Assembly: GCA_937983405.1 (NCBI GenBank)
Contig: CALJZN010000046.1
Location: 1-64,000, forward strand
Direction of reading: 5' to 3'
Length of the DNA stretch: 64,000 nt
Origin: an uncultured Paracoccaceae bacterium
GTDB lineage: Bacteria; Pseudomonadota; Alphaproteobacteria; Rhodobacterales; Rhodobacteraceae
Numbering within the stretch: position 1 is the stretch's first letter; the number at the start of each line of letters is the position of its first letter. Under the pieces are notes generated by a model. It was not told the origin of the DNA, made no database searches, and saw only the letters and a program-made list of their open reading frames with translations. A program made the translations under genes and the position numbers. Shown here one piece after another: positions 1 to 14,399 of the stretch.

Positions 1-1107
1 ATGGTCTTCGGCTTTCTCAAGGGCCAGTTCATCGACGTCATCGACTGGGTGGACGGGTCGCGCGACACGCTGGTCTGGCGGTTCGAGCGGCACGGCAACA
101 ACATCATGATGGGTGCCAAGCTGACGGTGCGCGAGGGGCAGACGGCCGTCTTCATCCATGAAGGCCAGCTTGCCGACATCTTCGGCCCCGGGCTCTACCA
201 GCTCGAGACCAACAACATGCCGATCATGACCGCGCTCCAGCACTGGAGCCACGGCTTTTCCTCGCCCTTCAAGTCCGAGATCTACTTCGTCAACACCCGC
301 CGCTTTCCGGGCCTGAAGTGGGGTACGCAGAACCCCATCATGCTGCGCGACCCCGAGTTCGGGCCGGTCCGCATCCGCGCCTTCGGCACCTTCGCGATCC
401 GCGTCAAGGACGCCGCGCGCTTCATGACCGAGATCGTCGGCACCGACGGCGAGTTCACGCAGGACGAGATTTCGGGCCAGATCCGCACCATCGTGGTGCA
501 GAAGTTCAGCCGCGTGATCGCCCAGTCGGGCATCCCCGTGCTCGACATGGCCGCCAACACCGCCGAGCTGTCGAAGCTGATCGCCGCGGCGATCGAGCCC
601 ACGCTCGACGACTACGGCCTCGCGATGCCCGAGCTCTACATCGAGAACATCTCGCTTCCGCCCGAGGTCGAGGCGGCGCTGGACAGGCGAACCTCGATGG
701 GCATCGTGGGCGACCTGTCGAGATACGCGCAGTTCTCGGCGGCCGAGGCGATGACGAGGGCCGCCGCCACCCCCGACAGCGGCCTGGGGGCGGGCATCGG
801 CGCCGGGCTCGGCATGGGGATGGGGGCGCAGATGGCGGCGCAAGCCGCGGCCGCCGCCGCACCTCCGGCCGCCCCGGCGGTGCCGCCGCCGCCGCCCGGC
901 GAGACGCTCTGGCACATCGCCGAGAACGGGCAGACGCGCGGCCCCTTTCCCCCCGCATCCTTGCGCGAGATGGCGGCTGCCGGCACGCTGACGCGGGCGA
1001 CGATGGTCTGGACCGCCGGGCAGGACGGCTGGAAACCCGCCGGCGAGGTGCCGGCCCTGGCCGCGATGCTGGCGCAGGCGCCGCCCCCGCCGCCGCCGGG
1101 GGCGTGA
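1..1107 (+). CDS. SPFH-domain (YdjI / 'virion core protein'-like) protein with C-terminal GYF_2-like domain
   Basis: ORF starts at base 1. SPFH-like N-terminus (VREGQTAVFIHEGQLADIFGPGLYQLETNNMPIMTAL), Ala/Pro linker, then a GYF_2-like tail (LWHIAENGQTRGPFPPASLREMAAAGTLTRATMVWTAGQDGWKPAGEV). Confidence 0.85.
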   Translation: MVFGFLKGQFIDVIDWVDGSRDTLVWRFERHGNNIMMGAKLTVREGQTAVFIHEGQLADIFGPGLYQLETNNMPIMTALQHWSHGFSSPFKSEIYFVNTRRFPGLKWGTQNPIMLRDPEFGPVRIRAFGTFAIRVKDAARFMTEIVGTDGEFTQDEISGQIRTIVVQKFSRVIAQSGIPVLDMAANTAELSKLIAAAIEPTLDDYGLAMPELYIENISLPPEVEAALDRRTSMGIVGDLSRYAQFSAAEAMTRAAATPDSGLGAGIGAGLGMGMGAQMAAQAAAAAAPPAAPAVPPPPPGETLWHIAENGQTRGPFPPASLREMAAAGTLTRATMVWTAGQDGWKPAGEVPALAAMLAQAPPPPPPGA

Positions 1108-1114
1108 CGGCGCG

Positions 1115-2236
1115 ATGACGGCGACGACCGGGGAACGGTTCTACCCCTGCGACATGTGCGGGGCCAGCCTGCGCTTCGCCCCCGGGCAGACGCGGCTGGT
1201 CTGCGACCACTGCGGCCATGTGCAAAAGATCCCCGCGGCCGGGCAGGCCGCGACGGCCGTCGCCCTGCGCGAGCTTGACCTGCGCGCAGCCCTCGCCGAT
1301 GCGCTGCCCCCCGCGGCGATGGAAGAGACGCGGGTCGTCAAATGCCCGACCTGCGGCGCCGAGGTCGAGTTCGACCCCGCGCTGCACGCGCGCAGCTGCC
1401 CGTTCTGCGGCAGTCCCGTCGTCACCGACACCGGCCGCCACCGCCACATCAAGCCCTCCGCGCTGATCCCCTTCGTGCTGACCGAGCGCGAGGCCCACAA
1501 GGCGATGATGGCATGGCTCGGCCGGCTGTGGTTCGCGCCCTCGGGGCTGGCGCAATACGCCCGGGCGGGGCGCAAGCTGGACGGGATGTATGTGCCCTAC
1601 TGGACCTTCGACGCCCGGACCGAAACGCGCTATCACGGCCATCGCGGCGATGCCTACTACGTCACCGAGACCTACACGACGACCGAGAACGGCAAATCCG
1701 TCCAGCGCAGCCGGCAGGTGCGCAAGATCCGCTGGACGCCCGTTTCGGGCCGGGTCTCGCGGTTCTTCGACGACGTGCTGGTGCTGGCCTCGAAAAGCCT
1801 GCCGCGGCGCCATGCCGACGGGCTGCAACCCTGGACCCTGTCGGCGCTGGTGCCCTATTCGCCCGACTACCTCGCCGGGATGCGGGCCGAGGGCTACACC
1901 GTCGGGCTTGCCGAGGGGCAGGCGATCGCCCGGGCCGAGATGGACCGGCAGATCGAGCAGGACATCCGCCGCGACATCGGCGGCGACGAGCAGCGGATCG
2001 CCTCGCGCGACACCCGCCTCTGGGACGAGACCTTCAAGCACATCCTGCTGCCGGTCTGGATGGCCGCCTACCGCTACCGCGACCGGAGCTATCGCTTCAT
2101 CGTCAACGGCCAGACCGGCAAGGTGCAGGGCGAACGCCCGTGGTCGGTGTGGAAGATCGCCCTCGCCGTCCTTCTGGCCGCGGCGGCGATCGGGGCGATC
2201 GTCTATCTTGCCGAGCAGGGACAGCTGCCGCGCTAG
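1115..2236 (+). CDS. Double zinc-ribbon protein with C-terminal transmembrane helix (TFIIB-type zinc finger family)
   Basis: CDMCG..CDHCG and CPTCG..CPFCG ribbons; C-terminal hydrophobic segment [19 protein letters not shown]; 7 bp after the SPFH gene. Confidence 0.8.
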   Translation: MTATTGERFYPCDMCGASLRFAPGQTRLVCDHCGHVQKIPAAGQAATAVALRELDLRAALADALPPAAMEETRVVKCPTCGAEVEFDPALHARSCPFCGSPVVTDTGRHRHIKPSALIPFVLTEREAHKAMMAWLGRLWFAPSGLAQYARAGRKLDGMYVPYWTFDARTETRYHGHRGDAYYVTETYTTTENGKSVQRSRQVRKIRWTPVSGRVSRFFDDVLVLASKSLPRRHADGLQPWTLSALVPYSPDYLAGMRAEGYTVGLAEGQAIARAEMDRQIEQDIRRDIGGDEQRIASRDTRLWDETFKHILLPVWMAAYRYRDRSYRFIVNGQTGKVQGERPWSVWKIALAVLLAAAAIGAIVYLAEQGQLPR

Positions 2237-2257
2237 AGCGGGGATTTGGGGGAAGCG

Positions 2258-3181
2258 ATGATCCTGTGCTGCGGCGAGGCGCTGATCGACATGCTCCCGC
2301 GCGCGACGGCGGCGGGCGAGGCCGCCTTTGCCCCCCATCCCGGCGGCGCGGTGTTCAACACCGCGATCGCGCTTGGCCGGCTCGGCGCGCCGGCGGGGCT
2401 GTTCGCCGGCCTTTCGACCGACCTGTTCGGGCAGCGGCTGGCCGCGGCGCTCGCCGCCTCGGGCGTCTCGACGGCGCTTTGCCCGCGCCCGGCCCGGCCC
2501 ACGACGCTGGCCTTCGTCGAGCTGGCAAACGGCCAGGCCCGCTATGCCTTCTACGACGAGAACACCGCCGGGCGCATGCTGACCCCGGCCGACCTGCCCG
2601 AGCTGCCCGACGGCGTGCAGGCGCTGGTCTTCGGCGGCATCAGCCTGGTGGCCGAGCCCTGCGGCAGCGCCTACGAGGCGCTGGCCACGCGCGAGGCCGG
2701 GCGCCGCACGCTCATGCTCGACCCCAACATCCGCCCGGGCTTTGTCGCCGACGAAGCCGCCTATCGCGCGCGCCTCGCCCGGATGATCGCGCTGGCCGAC
2801 ATCGTCAAGGTCTCGGAGGAGGACCTGCGCTGGATCGCCGGGGCCGGCGAGACCGGCGCGCTGGTCCGGGCGATCCTGGCGCGGGGCCCGCGCGTCGTTT
2901 GCGTGACGGAAGGCGAACGCGGCGCCACCGCCTGGACGGCCTCGGGCGCCGTGGCGGTCCCTGCCCCGCGCGTGCAGGTGGTCGATACGGTCGGCGCGGG
3001 CGACACCTTCAACGCCGGGCTGCTCGCCGCCCTTCACGCCGCCGGCGCGCTGCATCGCGCCGCCCTCGCCGCGCCGGACCCGGGGACGCTGCGCGCGGCG
3101 GTGGGGCTGGGCGTGCGCGCCGCGGCCGTGACCGTCGCGCGCGCCGGCGCCAACCCGCCCTGGGCGGCCGAGCTGGCCTGA
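2258..3181 (+). CDS. PfkB-family carbohydrate kinase
   Basis: [11 protein letters not shown]-terminus and [17 protein letters not shown] PfkB signature; ATG at 2258. Confidence 0.88.
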   Translation: MILCCGEALIDMLPRATAAGEAAFAPHPGGAVFNTAIALGRLGAPAGLFAGLSTDLFGQRLAAALAASGVSTALCPRPARPTTLAFVELANGQARYAFYDENTAGRMLTPADLPELPDGVQALVFGGISLVAEPCGSAYEALATREAGRRTLMLDPNIRPGFVADEAAYRARLARMIALADIVKVSEEDLRWIAGAGETGALVRAILARGPRVVCVTEGERGATAWTASGAVAVPAPRVQVVDTVGAGDTFNAGLLAALHAAGALHRAALAAPDPGTLRAAVGLGVRAAAVTVARAGANPPWAAELA

Positions 3182-3618
3182 TGCGCGCCCTGGTGCAGCG
3201 CGCCGCGCGGGCCGAGGTCCGGGTGGGCGGAGAGGTCGTGGGCAGGATCGGCCCGGGCCTTGTCATCCTGGTCTGCGCGATGGCGGGCGATGACGAAGCC
3301 CGCGCCGCGGCGCTGGCCGGCAAATGCGCCCGCCTGCGCATCTTCCGCGACGATGCAGGGCGGATGAACCGCTCGCTGCTCGACACCGGCGGGGCGGCGC
3401 TGGTCGTCAGCCAGTTCACGCTCGCCGCCGACACCCGCGGCGGCAACCGCCCGAGCTTCTCGGCCGCAGCCCCGCCCGCGGAGGGCGAGCACCTCTACCT
3501 CGCCTTCGCTGCGGCGCTGCGGGCGCTGGGCGTCGAGGTCGCCACCGGAGTCTTCGGGGCCGACATGGCGGTGGAGCTGGTCAACGACGGCCCCGTGACG
3601 ATCTGGCTCGAGGTCTGA
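3181..3618 (+). CDS. dtd: D-aminoacyl-tRNA deacylase
   Basis: [34 protein letters not shown] and [14 protein letters not shown] motifs; TGATG overlap with the upstream gene. Confidence 0.93.
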   Translation: MRALVQRAARAEVRVGGEVVGRIGPGLVILVCAMAGDDEARAAALAGKCARLRIFRDDAGRMNRSLLDTGGAALVVSQFTLAADTRGGNRPSFSAAAPPAEGEHLYLAFAAALRALGVEVATGVFGADMAVELVNDGPVTIWLEV

Positions 3619-3627
3619 CCGCCGGCC

Positions 3628-4119
3628 TCAGCAGGGCGCGGCGAACACCATCGCCCAGCGCAGCGGCCCGTTGGCGTTCGCCGGGCGCACGACCGCGATG
3701 CCGATGTGCCGGGCGCGCGTCTGCAGGATGTTCGCGCGGTGGCCGGCCGAGTTCATCCAGTCGGTCATCGCCTGGGCGACCGAGGTCTGGCCCAGCGCAA
3801 GGTTCTCGGCGGTGAAGCAGGCGCGATAGACCGTGCGCGCGATCCGGGTCTGCGGGGTCGAACCGTCCGAACCGGTATGCGAGAAGAAGGCCCCCGTCAC
3901 CATGTCGCAGCCGTGCGCGCGCGCGGCCTGGGCAAGCGTGGGGTTGTGGCCGACCGCCGGCGCCCCCACCGCCCGCCGCTCGCGATTGACCGCGTTGGTC
4001 AGGTTGACCGTCATGTTCGCGATCCCGGCGGCATCGGCGCAGCCGGCCGTCTGGGCCGACGCACCGAAGGCCGTCAGGGCCAGCCCGAGGACAGGACCGA
4101 GGAGAAGCCGCGCGCGCAT
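3628..4119 (-). CDS. Secreted CAP/SCP-domain protein
   Basis: Signal peptide MRARLLLGPVLGLALTAFGASA; CAP motifs ...VNRERRAVGAPAV..., GAFFSHTGSDGS, AENLALGQ, MNSAGHRANIL. Confidence 0.85.
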   Translation of the reverse strand: MRARLLLGPVLGLALTAFGASAQTAGCADAAGIANMTVNLTNAVNRERRAVGAPAVGHNPTLAQAARAHGCDMVTGAFFSHTGSDGSTPQTRIARTVYRACFTAENLALGQTSVAQAMTDWMNSAGHRANILQTRARHIGIAVVRPANANGPLRWAMVFAAPC

Positions 4120-4182
4120 GATCCGACCCTTTCCGCCAGCCGCGCACACAACCGTATCCGGTCCCGCCGGTCGCGGCAACCG

Positions 4183-5301
4183 TCACCGGCGCTGATCGGC
4201 GGCGCGGCCCGCGGTGGCGGCCTCGTAGCCTGTCATCTCCAGATAGCCCCGCCCGGGATGCGTGCCGGCGGCGATCACCGGCCCCTCCCAGTAGGGGAAA
4301 AGGGTTGCCATCCAGGCCGCGGGGTTCAGGGGCTCGGTCGTGATGTCGAGCCCCCGCGCGGGAAGCTCCAGCCGCCAGCGCACCGGCACCCGGCGCCCCG
4401 CCACCTCGGCATGGCCCAGGGGCGTGAGCCGCAGCGCGCCCGGCGCCTGCGCCTCCGGCGTGCCGTCGGCCGCGATCCAGGTGGCCGAGGTGAACCCCGC
4501 ACCCGCATCGCGCAGCCGGAAGCCCATCAGCTTCTCGCCGCTGTCGAAATGCAGCGAGAACCAGTCCCACCCCGTCTGGTCGGGGGCCAGCGGCTGCGAG
4601 GACCATTCGCGGTCCAGCCAGCCCTGCCCCGTCACCGGCACCGCCCCCCCGGGCAGATGCAGCACGCCCTCGACGCGGTAGAAGGGCTGCGAGTAGTAGT
4701 GGCTGGCCTGCCCGGCCGCCGATTTCACCGAATAGCCGGCGTCGCCGTGGGCCACCAGCGGCCCCTCGGCCCGCAGCCGCAGGTCAAAGGCGAACTCGGC
4801 CCCCCGCGCGGCCAGCCGCAGCGCCGCCAGCGCGTCCTCGCCCGGCGCGGCGGTGCCGGTCATGTGCCAGTCGTCGATCCAGGCGGCGAAGGGCGCGGCC
4901 ACCACGCCCGCCTGCCCGATGCCGCCGCGGGCCAGCCGTTCGGCATGGAAATGCCGGTCGCGCATGGTCAGCCCGGCATGCCCCATCCACAGCTGCGGCG
5001 CCGCCCAGCCCGCCCCTTCCTCGGGCGCCAGCGCCGAGCGGAACAGCGTCCACTGCACGCCGTAAGGCGCGCCGTCCGGCCCCTCCAGCACGGCGGTCAG
5101 ATACCACCACTCGATGCGGAACGCCCAGTGGGCCCCGTGGTCCTCGGGAAAGCGCAGCGCTCGCCCGCGCTCGGGCAGGGCAAAGCCCTCGGCCGCGGTC
5201 CCGAGCCCGGCGAAGCCCTGCGCGGCGGCCGGGGCGGGGGCCGCCAGCGCCAGCCCCAGCGCGAGAAGCGCCGCCGCCGCAGCAGGGCACCTAGCGTTCA
5301 T
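4183..5301 (-). CDS. AttH/CrtC-like lipocalin-fold secreted protein
   Basis: Signal peptide; HWAFRIEWWYLTAVL and WLDREWSSQPLAPDQTGWDWFSLHFDSGEKLMGFRLRD motifs typical of CrtC/AttH family. Confidence 0.85.
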   Translation of the reverse strand: MNARCPAAAAALLALGLALAAPAPAAAQGFAGLGTAAEGFALPERGRALRFPEDHGAHWAFRIEWWYLTAVLEGPDGAPYGVQWTLFRSALAPEEGAGWAAPQLWMGHAGLTMRDRHFHAERLARGGIGQAGVVAAPFAAWIDDWHMTGTAAPGEDALAALRLAARGAEFAFDLRLRAEGPLVAHGDAGYSVKSAAGQASHYYSQPFYRVEGVLHLPGGAVPVTGQGWLDREWSSQPLAPDQTGWDWFSLHFDSGEKLMGFRLRDAGAGFTSATWIAADGTPEAQAPGALRLTPLGHAEVAGRRVPVRWRLELPARGLDITTEPLNPAAWMATLFPYWEGPVIAAGTHPGRGYLEMTGYEAATAGRAADQRR

Positions 5302-7692
5302 TGGCGAACAGCCGCAAGAGGTCGGCCGGCGCCATCCGCGCCAGCCGCCGCGCCGGCAGCGCCGCGGCCAGCAGCGCCGCGGCCAGCGCGAGCAGCGCCA
5401 GCCGCAGCCAGTCGGCCGGGAACAGATGCATCGGCAGCCGCCAGCCGAAGGCCGCGACGTTGACCACCGCCAGCAGCATCCAGGCCAGCGCCAGCCCCAG
5501 CGGCAGCGCCGCCGCCATGGTCAGCGCCGCGAGCATCGCTGCGCGCAGCAGCTCGAACCCCGCCAGCCGCCGCCGCGTCAGCCCCGCGGCCCAGACCGGC
5601 GCAAGCTGGGGCAGGCGCTGGCCCGCCAGCGTCACAAGGCTGGCAAGCAGCGCCAGCGCCGCGACGCCCAGCGTCAGCACGTTCAGCGCCGCCGTCACCG
5701 CGAAGGTGCGCTCGAACACCGCCAGCGAAAAGCGCTTGACCGCCGCCTGGTCGACGACCGCCGCCGCCGGCAGGTCGAAGGCCGCGCCCAGGTCGCGGGC
5801 CAGCGCCTCGGCCCGCTCCGGCGCCACGCGCACGGCGTAGCGGCGGCGCTCGAGGTCGGGGGCAAGCGCGACCAGCCGGTCCACCGCAATCATCGCCTGC
5901 CCGGCGGGATTGCCATAGTCCGAATAGACGCCCACGATGCGCAGCGTCGCACCCTGCGGCAGCGCCAGCGCATCCCCCGGCGCAAGCCCCGCGCGGCGGG
6001 CAAGCTGTTCGTTGACCATCGCGCCTTCGCCCGCCGCCACCCGGTCCCAGGCGTCGGGCAGCGCGGCCAGCAGCGGCCAGTGATCGCGATAGGTGGCATG
6101 ATCGGCGACGCCGAAGATCGCGCCGGGCATCCCGGCCAGCGGCGCCTCGACGCTCCAGATCGGCAGCAGCGCCTCGGCGCGGGGGGCAAGCCAGGCCGCG
6201 ATCTCGGCGGCCTCGGCCTCGGTCCGGGCGGTGACGTAAAGCTCGGCCGCAAGGCGCTGGTCGAGCCAGCCGGTGAAGGTGTGCCGGAAGCTTGCCACCA
6301 TCGTGCCCACGCCAAGGTTCGCGGCCAGCGCCAGCAGCAGCGCCATCAGCGCCAGCGACAGGCCCGGCAGCTGCTGGCGCGTGTCGGCCCAGAACCAGCC
6401 CGCCAGCACCCCCCGCGCGCCCCGCCCGGCCAGCGCCAGCGCCAGGGCGAGCACGCCCGGCAACAGCAGCGCCGCCCCGGCGAGCATCAGCCCGAGGCCC
6501 GCGAACCCCGCCACCAGCCCCCGCCCGCCCAGCGCCACCGGCAGGGCCAGCGCCAGCATCCCCGCCCCCGCCGCCGCCTGCACCGCCAGCGCCCGGGCCG
6601 AGGCCCGCGCCCAGGCCCGCGGCTGCGCCGGGGCGAGCGGCGGCATCCGCGCCAGCCGCCACAGGCTTTGCCCCACCGCCGCCAGCGCCCCCAGAACCGC
6701 CAGCGCCAGCCCCGTCGCCCACCACTCGGGGCGCAGCGCCAGGCCGCCCGCCACCTCGGCCCCGTAGAGCCCGCGCAGCGTGGCCGCCACATCGGGCATC
6801 AGCAGTGCGGCCACCAGCCAGCCCAGAGCCACCCCCGCCAGCCCCGCGACCAGCGCCATCAGCACCGTCTCGGCCAGCAGTAGCCCCACCAGCGCCGCCA
6901 CCGGCAGGCCCAGCGCGCGGAAGGTGCGGAACATCGGGCGCCGCTGCTCGAACGCCAGCCCGACTGCGGCATGCACGATGAAGAGGCCGACGACAAACGA
7001 CAGAAGGCCGAAGGCGGTGAGGTTGAGATGGAAGCTGTCGGTCAGCCGCGCAAGGTCGCCCGCGCCCTCGGGTGCCTCCAGCCGCAGGCCGGGGGCCAGG
7101 GCCTGCCAGTCGGGCAGGCCCGCGGGCTGGTCGGGCCAGAGCAGCAGATGCGACAGCTGCCCCCCCGCGCCCAGCAGCGACTGCGCGATCCCGACATCGG
7201 CCAGCACGACCCCCGGCGCCACGCCGTCGTCCACCCGCACCGGCCCCGGCAATCGGCCCGCCAGGCGCGCGGCGGTCTCGGCGGCGGCCAGGAACAGCCC
7301 CGGCGGCCGGATGAAGGCGGCAAGGTCGCCGGTGCCCTCCACCCCCCCGGGCTGCGCCGCGGGCGGGGCGGTCAGCGGGTCGATCCCGATCAGCCGGACG
7401 CGGATGCCTTCAAGCCGCAGGTCGCCCTCGATCACCGGGGCCAGCTGCCAGCCCGCGCGGCGCAGCGCCACATACTCCGCCTGCGCCAGCCGCGCGCCCG
7501 CCGCGGGGACCAGCCGCGCCAGCCGGTCCTGCCCCAGCACCGCCTCGGCCCGGGCGTAGCTTGCCCGCGCCTCGGCGTTGATCGCCTGCACCCCCGACCA
7601 CAGCGCGGTGGCCAGCGCCAGGCCCAGCAGCGCCATGGCCAGCTGCGCCGGATGGCGCCACCAATGGGCCAGCATCGCCTGAAGCCCCGCCC

Positions 7693-7699
<7 letters not shown>
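5291..7699 (-). CDS. FtsX-like ABC transporter permease
   Basis: About 800 aa with two FtsX/MacB-type TM blocks; starts MLRAGLQAMLAHWWRHPAQLAMALLGLALATALW; overlaps the ATPase start and the AttH-like gene. Confidence 0.85.
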
Positions 7700-8355
<656 letters not shown>

Positions 8356-8491
8356 CGCACCCCGCCTGTCCGCGACGGAAGCCTAGCGCGGAAGCGCCCG
8401 CGGAAAACCCCTTCCGGCCGCGGCCCGGCGCCACGGCCCCCGTGGCACGGCTGTTGCCCCGGGGCGCGCCCTTGGCTATGTCGTCGGCGGC

Positions 8492-8566
8492 GCCGGATTA
8501 GCACAGCGGCAGTGCAGCGGTTTTGTAAACCGAAGGTCGGGGGTTCAAATCCCTCATCCGGCACCA
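8492..8566 (+). tRNA. tRNA-Thr (anticodon TGT), CCA encoded
   Basis: Cloverleaf: GCCGGAT/ATCCGGC acceptor, GCAC..GTGC D-stem, anticodon loop TTTGTAA, T-arm GGGGGTTCAAATCCCTC, ACCA end. Confidence 0.95.
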
Positions 8567-9143
8567 TCGGAGCCGCCGCACCCCATGACGTTCGCAATGG
8601 GCCACCCTGCCGACCCGGGATGCTGCCGGACGGCACCGGTGATCGGCCGACCGCCCCTTGCCCCCGGCGGGCCGACCTGTCCCGCCACCCTTGCACGGGG
8701 CCTGCCCCGGGGCGGCGACGCGGCCGGGGCCGGCCGCCCGGACCCAAAAGGGCGCACCCGGACCTGCGCGGGTCAAGTGCGCCCCCACGGCGCCGCGCTG
8801 GACGCGCCCGCGAACCGCGCGGAAAGCCCGGGCGTGGCACGGCCGCGCGGGGCACGCACGCTTGATGCCGCCGTCGCGGGCAGGCGGCAGGACGAGGGTG
8901 GCGATCGGATCGGGGCGCTGTTCGGGCATGCGACCCGGGCAAGGCTGCGTCGTCCGGCGGCTCCGGAACGTCGGGGTGGAATGCCGCGGCGCGTGTCACG
9001 CGGTCATCGCCGCTTGGTTCGTCGCCCCGACCGATGAAGCGACGGGCGACGCCGCGACCCCCGGGATGGTCAGGGCCGGGGTCATCGGCGAACCCGTGCA
9101 ATCCGCGCCGTCCGTGGACACATCGAACGTCCGAACGGCCCCC

Positions 9144-10723
<1,580 letters not shown>

Positions 10724-10727
<4 letters not shown>

Positions 10728-11554
10728 CGCGGTCGCCCCAGCCGCGGGTCGGTCAGGTCGCGCAGCCCGTCGCCCACCAGGTTCAGCCCGAGCACCGTCA
10801 GCACGATGGCCAGCCCGGGGAAGATCGCCACATGGGGGGCCAGCGCGATCATCGTCTGCGCCTCGGCCAGCATCCGGCCCCAGGAGGGGGTGGGCGGCTG
10901 CGCGCCGAGGCCCACGTAGGACAGCGCCGCCTCGGCCAGGATGCCCAGCGAGAATTGGATCGTGCCCTGCACGATCAGCAGGTTGGCGATGTTGGGCAGG
11001 ATGTGCTCGACCGAAATGCGCGCCTGTCCCTTGCCCGCCACCTGCGCCGCGCGGATGTAGTCGAGCGTCCAGAGGCTCAGCGCCGCGCCGCGGGTGACGC
11101 GGGCGAAGACCGGGGTGTTGAAGATGCCGATGGCGAGGATGGCGTTGAACGCCGAGGGGCCGAAGACCGCGGTGATCAGGATGGCGATGACAAGCGCGGG
11201 GAAGGCGAAGACCAGGTCGTTGCCGCGCATGATGATCTCGTCCGCGATCCCGCCGCGGCGGGCGGCGGCGACCAGGCCCAGCGGCACGCCCAGCGCCATG
11301 CCGAAGCCCACCGCAACGATGGCCACCGCGAGCGAGGTGCGCGCGCCGACCATCAGCATCGACAGCACGTCGCGCCCGAAATGGTCGGTGCCGAGCCAGT
11401 GCGCCCCGCCCGGCGGGCGCAGCCGGGCGGCGATGGCCATGCCGTCCACCGGATGGGGCGTCCAGACGAAGGACAGCAGCGCCGCCGCCGCGAAGATCGC
11501 GGTCAGGGCGGCGCCGGCAAGGAAGGCCGCCGGGAAGCTAACGCGGCCGGTCAT
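10724..11554 (-). CDS. ABC transporter permease (DppC/YejE-like)
   Basis: HWLGTDHFGRDVLSMLMVGARTSL motif; overlaps the ATPase start by 4 bp; start M at 11554. Confidence 0.9.
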
Positions 11555-11668
11555 GGCCCGTCCTTGTCCGTCGCCGCAGCCCGAAGGTCGCGCCCGCACG
11601 GGCGCGGCCGAGGCCCCGCGCGGCGGCGCGCAACGCCCGGCCCGATCCTGTCCCCGCCATGTCCGCCG

Positions 11669-12622
<954 letters not shown>

Positions 12623-12818
12623 CGTCCGGTCGGACCGGCGCCATGCTAGGCCGGCTTCGCCCGCAACGGAAGCGCCCTTCGCCGCCGGGCCGGGCCCCGG
12701 GGGGCCAGGCATCAGGCGTTAACCTTTCCCAACAATGCCTGAATCCTGCCCGGATTCCTGAAACCCGCGTTAAGCGCGCCGCGCCAACCCTGCCGGCGGG
12801 AGTGTGGGGACGCCGGGA

Positions 12819-14321
12819 ATGGGCTATTTGCAGCATGTTGCCACCCTGGGTGGCGCAACCCTGCCGCATGGCACGGGCATCGTCGCCATGGAGGTGGTGT
12901 GGGTCGGCACCACCCCGTGCCTCTACGTCGGCGCCTTCGCGGACGGCGGCCTGATGCGCATCGAACTGGCCGAGGGGCAGATCGCCCGGCATGTCCAGTC
13001 GGTGGCGCGCACGGCCGGGGGCGGCACGCTGGGGCTGTCGGACCTCGCCGTGGTCGGCGTCAACGGCACGCCGCATCTGATCGGCGCCGGCCGCTATTCC
13101 GACGCGCCCGCCTTCCGGCCGCTGGCCGAGGGGACGGGCCGCATCGGCTCTCCGACGCTGGCCAGCGCCCGCAAGGGCGACCTCTCGGGCCTGTCCCAGA
13201 TCGAGGGCCTCGCCGCCGGCGCCAAGAGCTATGTCGCGACGGGCAGCTGGGACCGGGGCGGCATCCAGGTCTTCGAGGTGCGCAGCGACCTCAAGCTCGG
13301 CCTCGTCGCGCGGCTGCCCGACACGGCCAAGGCCTATCTCGCCGACATCAGCGACATCGCCTCGGCCGAGATCGGCGGGCAGACCTACATCTTCGCCGCC
13401 TCGGCCGGCGAATCGGGTGTCACCAGCTTCCGGCTGAACCCCGACGGCACGGCGGAGATGGTGGACTGGATCGGCGCCGCCGACGGGGTGGGCATGGCCG
13501 GCACCTCGGCGCTGGCCACCGCGGTGGTGAACGGCACCACCTATCTGGTCGCCGCGGCCGCCGGCTCGGGCACGCTCACGGTATTCCGCGTGAATGACAT
13601 GGGCGTGTTCTTCGTCGCCGACCACGCGACCGATTCGCTCAAGACCCGCTTCCAGGGGGTCGTGGACATCGCCACCTTCAGCCACGCCGAGCGCAGCTTC
13701 GTCGTCGCGGGCGGGGCCGACGACGGGCTGACGCTGTTCGAGATCGGGCCGGGTGGCAAGCTCTACCTCATGGACGTGATCGCCAACCAGCCGGGCTGGG
13801 CGCTGGACGGCGTGCAGTCGATCGCCGTCGCCGTCGTCGGGTCCGAGGCGCAGGTCTTCGTCGCCGGGTCGGGGACGCCCGGGATCACCCAGTTCAGGAT
13901 CGACCTCTCGCGCCTCGGCCCGGTCATCCGTGGCACGCGAAACGACGACGTGCTGACCGGCACCCCGGGCGACGACCACATCGAGGGCGGCCGCGGCGAC
14001 GACCGGCTGCAGGGCGCTGGCGGCAACGACCGGCTGGTGGACGGGCCCGGGGTGGACTCGATGCGGGGGGGGCCGGGGGCGGATGTGTTCGTGTTCGTCA
14101 GGGACGGCGCGGCGGACCGCATCCTCGACTTCCAGATCGGGGTGGACAGGATCGACCTTACCGCCTGGCCGATGCTCTACTCGGTGGCCCAGCTCACCAT
14201 CACGCCCACGAGCGACGGCGCCCGGATCGTCTATCGCGACGAGACCATCGTCATCCGCAGCGACGACCTGAAACCGCTGAAGGCCGCGGATTTCGCCGAC
14301 GACCACTTCATCTTTTCCTGA
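12819..14321 (+). CDS. RTX-type calcium-binding protein with beta-propeller-like N-terminal region
   Basis: C-terminal nonapeptide repeats (GTPGDDHIEGGRGDDRLQGAGGNDRLVDGPGVDSMRGGPGADVFVF). An alternative GTG start lies at 12804. Confidence 0.8.
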   Translation: MGYLQHVATLGGATLPHGTGIVAMEVVWVGTTPCLYVGAFADGGLMRIELAEGQIARHVQSVARTAGGGTLGLSDLAVVGVNGTPHLIGAGRYSDAPAFRPLAEGTGRIGSPTLASARKGDLSGLSQIEGLAAGAKSYVATGSWDRGGIQVFEVRSDLKLGLVARLPDTAKAYLADISDIASAEIGGQTYIFAASAGESGVTSFRLNPDGTAEMVDWIGAADGVGMAGTSALATAVVNGTTYLVAAAAGSGTLTVFRVNDMGVFFVADHATDSLKTRFQGVVDIATFSHAERSFVVAGGADDGLTLFEIGPGGKLYLMDVIANQPGWALDGVQSIAVAVVGSEAQVFVAGSGTPGITQFRIDLSRLGPVIRGTRNDDVLTGTPGDDHIEGGRGDDRLQGAGGNDRLVDGPGVDSMRGGPGADVFVFVRDGAADRILDFQIGVDRIDLTAWPMLYSVAQLTITPTSDGARIVYRDETIVIRSDDLKPLKAADFADDHFIFS

Positions 14322-14399
14322 GGCACGGCGGGTTTTCCTAAGGCACGGCCGACCCGGCCTGCCCTCGGGGCGGCCCCGGCGCGGCCGCCGCGTTCCCCG

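Noticed and set aside
506-3055. 849-aa minus-strand ORF
   Set aside because: High-GC shadow ORF antisense to three recognisable plus-strand genes; low-complexity Arg/Gly/Ala composition without domain motifs.
8498-8929. ORF ending MRDLNPRPSVYKTAALPLC
   Set aside because: Common artefact: antisense translation of the tRNA-Thr gene.
8567-9143. Gene-poor stretch after tRNA-Thr as a possible integration scar
   Set aside because: No integrase remnant and no repeated tRNA 3' end was found; only low-complexity ORFs.
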